Positions 62,530 through 64,000 of a stretch of 64,000 nt of DNA are shown one piece after another. The stretch is from contig CAVOQQ010000001.1 in NCBI GenBank assembly GCA_963698395.1, positions 62,001 to 126,000 on the forward strand, in the 5' to 3' direction. The first letter of the stretch is position 1. Every line of letters starts with the position of its first letter. This stretch comes from JBBQUN01 sp963698395 (GTDB lineage: Bacteria; Actinomycetota; Acidimicrobiia; Acidimicrobiales; SZUA-35). The notes below the pieces were generated by a model, which was not told where the DNA came from, searched no databases, and saw only the letters and a list, made by a program, of their open reading frames with translations. Position numbers and translations under genes: made by a program.

Positions 62530-62896
62530 GCCGAGTCCTGTCGTGTGAGTCAGGAGAGTCCGCAGGCACTCCTGTCGAGCCCGTCGTCGTTCCACTGCGC
62601 TTCCTGCACCCAAGGCTGCTCGAACCGCATGCTGGAGCCCAGAGGACTTGGACTCATTGGACCAAGGCATTCGACAGACGGGTTCATCCAGTCGGGCCCT
62701 GTTTGCTCGGCCGGCTGCCGCGAAGCCTCCTCCATCGTCTCGTGGGTCAGGCGACCCCGAAGTAGCGGGTCGGCCTCTACCAGATTGGCGGCCAGGAGAG
62801 AGAGGGGGGATGCCTTGCGCGCTGGGGTGGCTCGGTGATCGCAGCGGCCGTCGAAGGCGAGGTTGATCGATCAGCGGAACGGTCTCATGGTTGGTC
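62530..62896. other. Region without a recognisable gene
   Basis: 367 bases between the GH65 start and the RibD-like stop. The GH65 frame stays open upstream but without family similarity. A HAD phosphoglucomutase would be expected here; no D-x-D-G motif was seen. Confidence 0.4.
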
Positions 62897-63571
62897 TCAC
62901 TCACTCTGGCCCTCGGGAGGACGACGCTGTGTTCGGGTGAAGGTGAGGTGGGTGACGCCACTGGGCGTGGAGACTGCCTCCACGTCGTACTGCTGCTCCA
63001 GCGCCTCGAGGCCGTCCCACAGCCGAACACCGCGACCGAGCAGGATCGGCACCTGTACGACGTGTAGATGGTCGACGAGCCCGGCGGCGAGGAACGCCCG
63101 CACTGTGGTCGGGCCTCCGCCGATGCGCACGTCTTGACCGGCTGCTGCGTTGTGCGCCACCTCGAGCGCAGCGGCTGGCGAGGTGTCGAGGAAGTGGAAT
63201 GTCGTGCCGCCCTCCATCTCGAGCGACGGGCGTGGACGGTGGGTCAGGACGTACGTCGGTGTGTGGAAGGGCGGGTTGTTGCCCCACCACCCGCGCCACG
63301 CCGGGTCGTCCTGCCAGCCCGGAGGACCGAATTTGTTGGCGCCCATGATCTCCGCACCGATCCCTGGTCCGTGCCGGTCGGCCATGGCGTGATCGATTCC
63401 CTCGGTGCCGCCCGAATCGCCGAGGACTTCGCGGTGGCCGAATCGAGTGGCGACCATCCACTCGTGGAGCCGATGCCCGGCGTGGCCGAACGGGGCGTCG
63501 AGGGCCTGTCCCTCGCCGGTGGCGAACCCATCGAGCGAGATCGAGAAGTTGTGGACGCGGACCTGGGACAT
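62897..63571 (-). CDS. Dihydrofolate reductase-like (RibD C-terminal domain) protein
   Basis: 224 residues from ATG 63571 (M-S-Q-V-R-V-H-N-F-S-I-S-L-D-G). Family signs: S-L-D-G-F-A near the start, I-M-G-A-N-K-F-G, T-Y-V-L-T-H-R-P-R and I-G-G-G-P-T-T-V-R near residue 160 (NADPH loop). Role unassigned; such proteins are broad reductases. Confidence 0.85.
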   Translation of the reverse strand: MSQVRVHNFSISLDGFATGEGQALDAPFGHAGHRLHEWMVATRFGHREVLGDSGGTEGIDHAMADRHGPGIGAEIMGANKFGPPGWQDDPAWRGWWGNNPPFHTPTYVLTHRPRPSLEMEGGTTFHFLDTSPAAALEVAHNAAAGQDVRIGGGPTTVRAFLAAGLVDHLHVVQVPILLGRGVRLWDGLEALEQQYDVEAVSTPSGVTHLTFTRTQRRPPEGQSE

Positions 63572-63800
63572 GGCAGCCTCTCGAATGCTGAGTGATTGCA
63601 GTCTGCAACTGGTTGGCGGTAGCCCACCGACGCTACTTGCATGCCGCAAGCACTTGCAGGAGCCCTCATGCATGCCGCCCCTGCCTACGAGGCGGCGCTG
63701 GCCGACGAGGCGACCCGTGAGGTCTCCAGGAGCTGACGCTCCTCGATCGACGAGATCGATGGCTTCGATACTGTCACTCCGAGCCTGACGCGCCGCAAGG

Positions 63801-64000
63801 TCAGGCGCTCGTGTGAGCCTCGAACCACGCTGCGACACGGGGCTGTTGGAGGAACTGGGCCCATTCGAGCGGTCGAGCGTCGAACTCCGGATCCCTTGCC
63901 GAGGTGTCGGCTCCGCTCTCGACCAGCGTCTCCCCACTGTTCGGGGGCGGGCTGCCATCCGGATCATCGAGACCGATGGGGTCTCCCTGGGGTGGTACGT
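63801..64000 (-). CDS. Ankyrin-repeat protein, C-terminus (runs off the window)
   Basis: About 65 codons: L-V-E-S-G-A-D-T-S-A-R-D-P-E-F-D-A, P-L-E-W-A, then A-A-W-F-E-A-H-T-S-A and stop. L-x-x-x-G-A-D and P-L-E-W-A match ankyrin repeats. The 229 bases between it and the RibD-like start contain nothing recognisable. Confidence 0.6.
   Translation of the reverse strand, partial: VPPQGDPIGLDDPDGSPPPNSGETLVESGADTSARDPEFDARPLEWAQFLQQPRVAAWFEAHTSA

Noticed and set aside
62530..63030. N-terminal extension of the GH65 gene to 63030
   Set aside because: The added 167 residues have no similarity to the family, and the ATG at 62529 gives the normal GH65 start and length.
1..64000. Prophage, transposon or toxin-antitoxin island
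   Set aside because: No integrase, transposase, terminase, capsid or recognisable toxin-antitoxin pair was found; the tRNA-like fragment alone is not enough.

Overview
The window is high-GC DNA, mostly tightly packed genes with ATGA/GTGA start-stop overlaps. I infer an actinobacterium, most likely of the Acidimicrobiia (Ilumatobacter-like). The reasons are codon usage, the many small DUF4386/2TM-type membrane proteins, MalT-type LuxR regulators, an ECF sigma factor with a membrane partner, and PIG-L, ApbE and WYL proteins. No rRNA, CRISPR array, transposase or phage gene was seen.

A dominant property is breakage. About half of the genes have their reading frame shifted by single-base insertions or deletions, with the protein continuing cleanly in another frame. 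About ten more genes have lost whole domains. Coordinates for broken genes give the span of recognisable coding sequence. Single-base shifts could be sequencing errors in a long-read metagenome assembly; the domain-scale losses look like real deletions or misassembly.

Layout. 1-4.5 kb: a J-domain protein start, small membrane proteins, two SRPBCC/prefix-type proteins and an ECF sigma factor with a membrane partner (all minus). 5.2-6.5 kb: a beta-helix lipoprotein. 6.7-11.8 kb: a MarR regulator divergent from badH-badI-aliB-aliA-like genes for cyclohexanecarboxyl-CoA metabolism. 12.4-19.9 kb: two divergent operons around a TetR gene, encoding an FAD amine/imino-acid oxidase, an alpha/beta hydrolase, a CobW GTPase, two amidohydrolases and a cyclophilin. 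20.2-21.2 kb: a cysteine synthase-like enzyme.

21.3-29.6 kb: a group centred on a MalT/LuxR regulator and a truncated paralogue. Four promoters here carry the same palindrome (CTCACC-N2-GGTGAG or one mismatch) and precede an alcohol dehydrogenase operon, small membrane proteins, an MBOAT-like remnant, a PAP2 enzyme and another membrane protein. This is a candidate regulon for membrane-lipid remodelling. 29.7-36.8 kb: a WYL regulator with an epoxide hydrolase-like enzyme, a response regulator with a truncated kinase, an ArsR-like regulator with a hydrolase, relics, and a second cysteine synthase-like enzyme.

37-44 kb: a secreted allene-oxide-cyclase-like barrel protein beside an Hcp-like protein, a cysteine-rich YkgJ-like protein, a PEP-utiliser and several TetR/SDR genes. 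44.2-47.1 kb: one long gene joining an Hsp70 ATPase, a transmembrane segment and an outside beta-propeller. 47.2-54.9 kb: PIG-L deacetylase, a truncated permease, ABC-2 transporter, an ABC/FtsX chimeric relic, universal stress protein, GNAT, and TetR with a cupin. 55-58.3 kb: a tRNA 3'-end fragment, a ferric-reductase-like membrane protein, ApbE, two secreted proteins and remnants of a two-component system. 58.4-64 kb: a secreted protein, a monoglyceride-lipase-like hydrolase, a GH65 phosphorylase, a RibD/DHFR-like protein and the end of an ankyrin-repeat gene.
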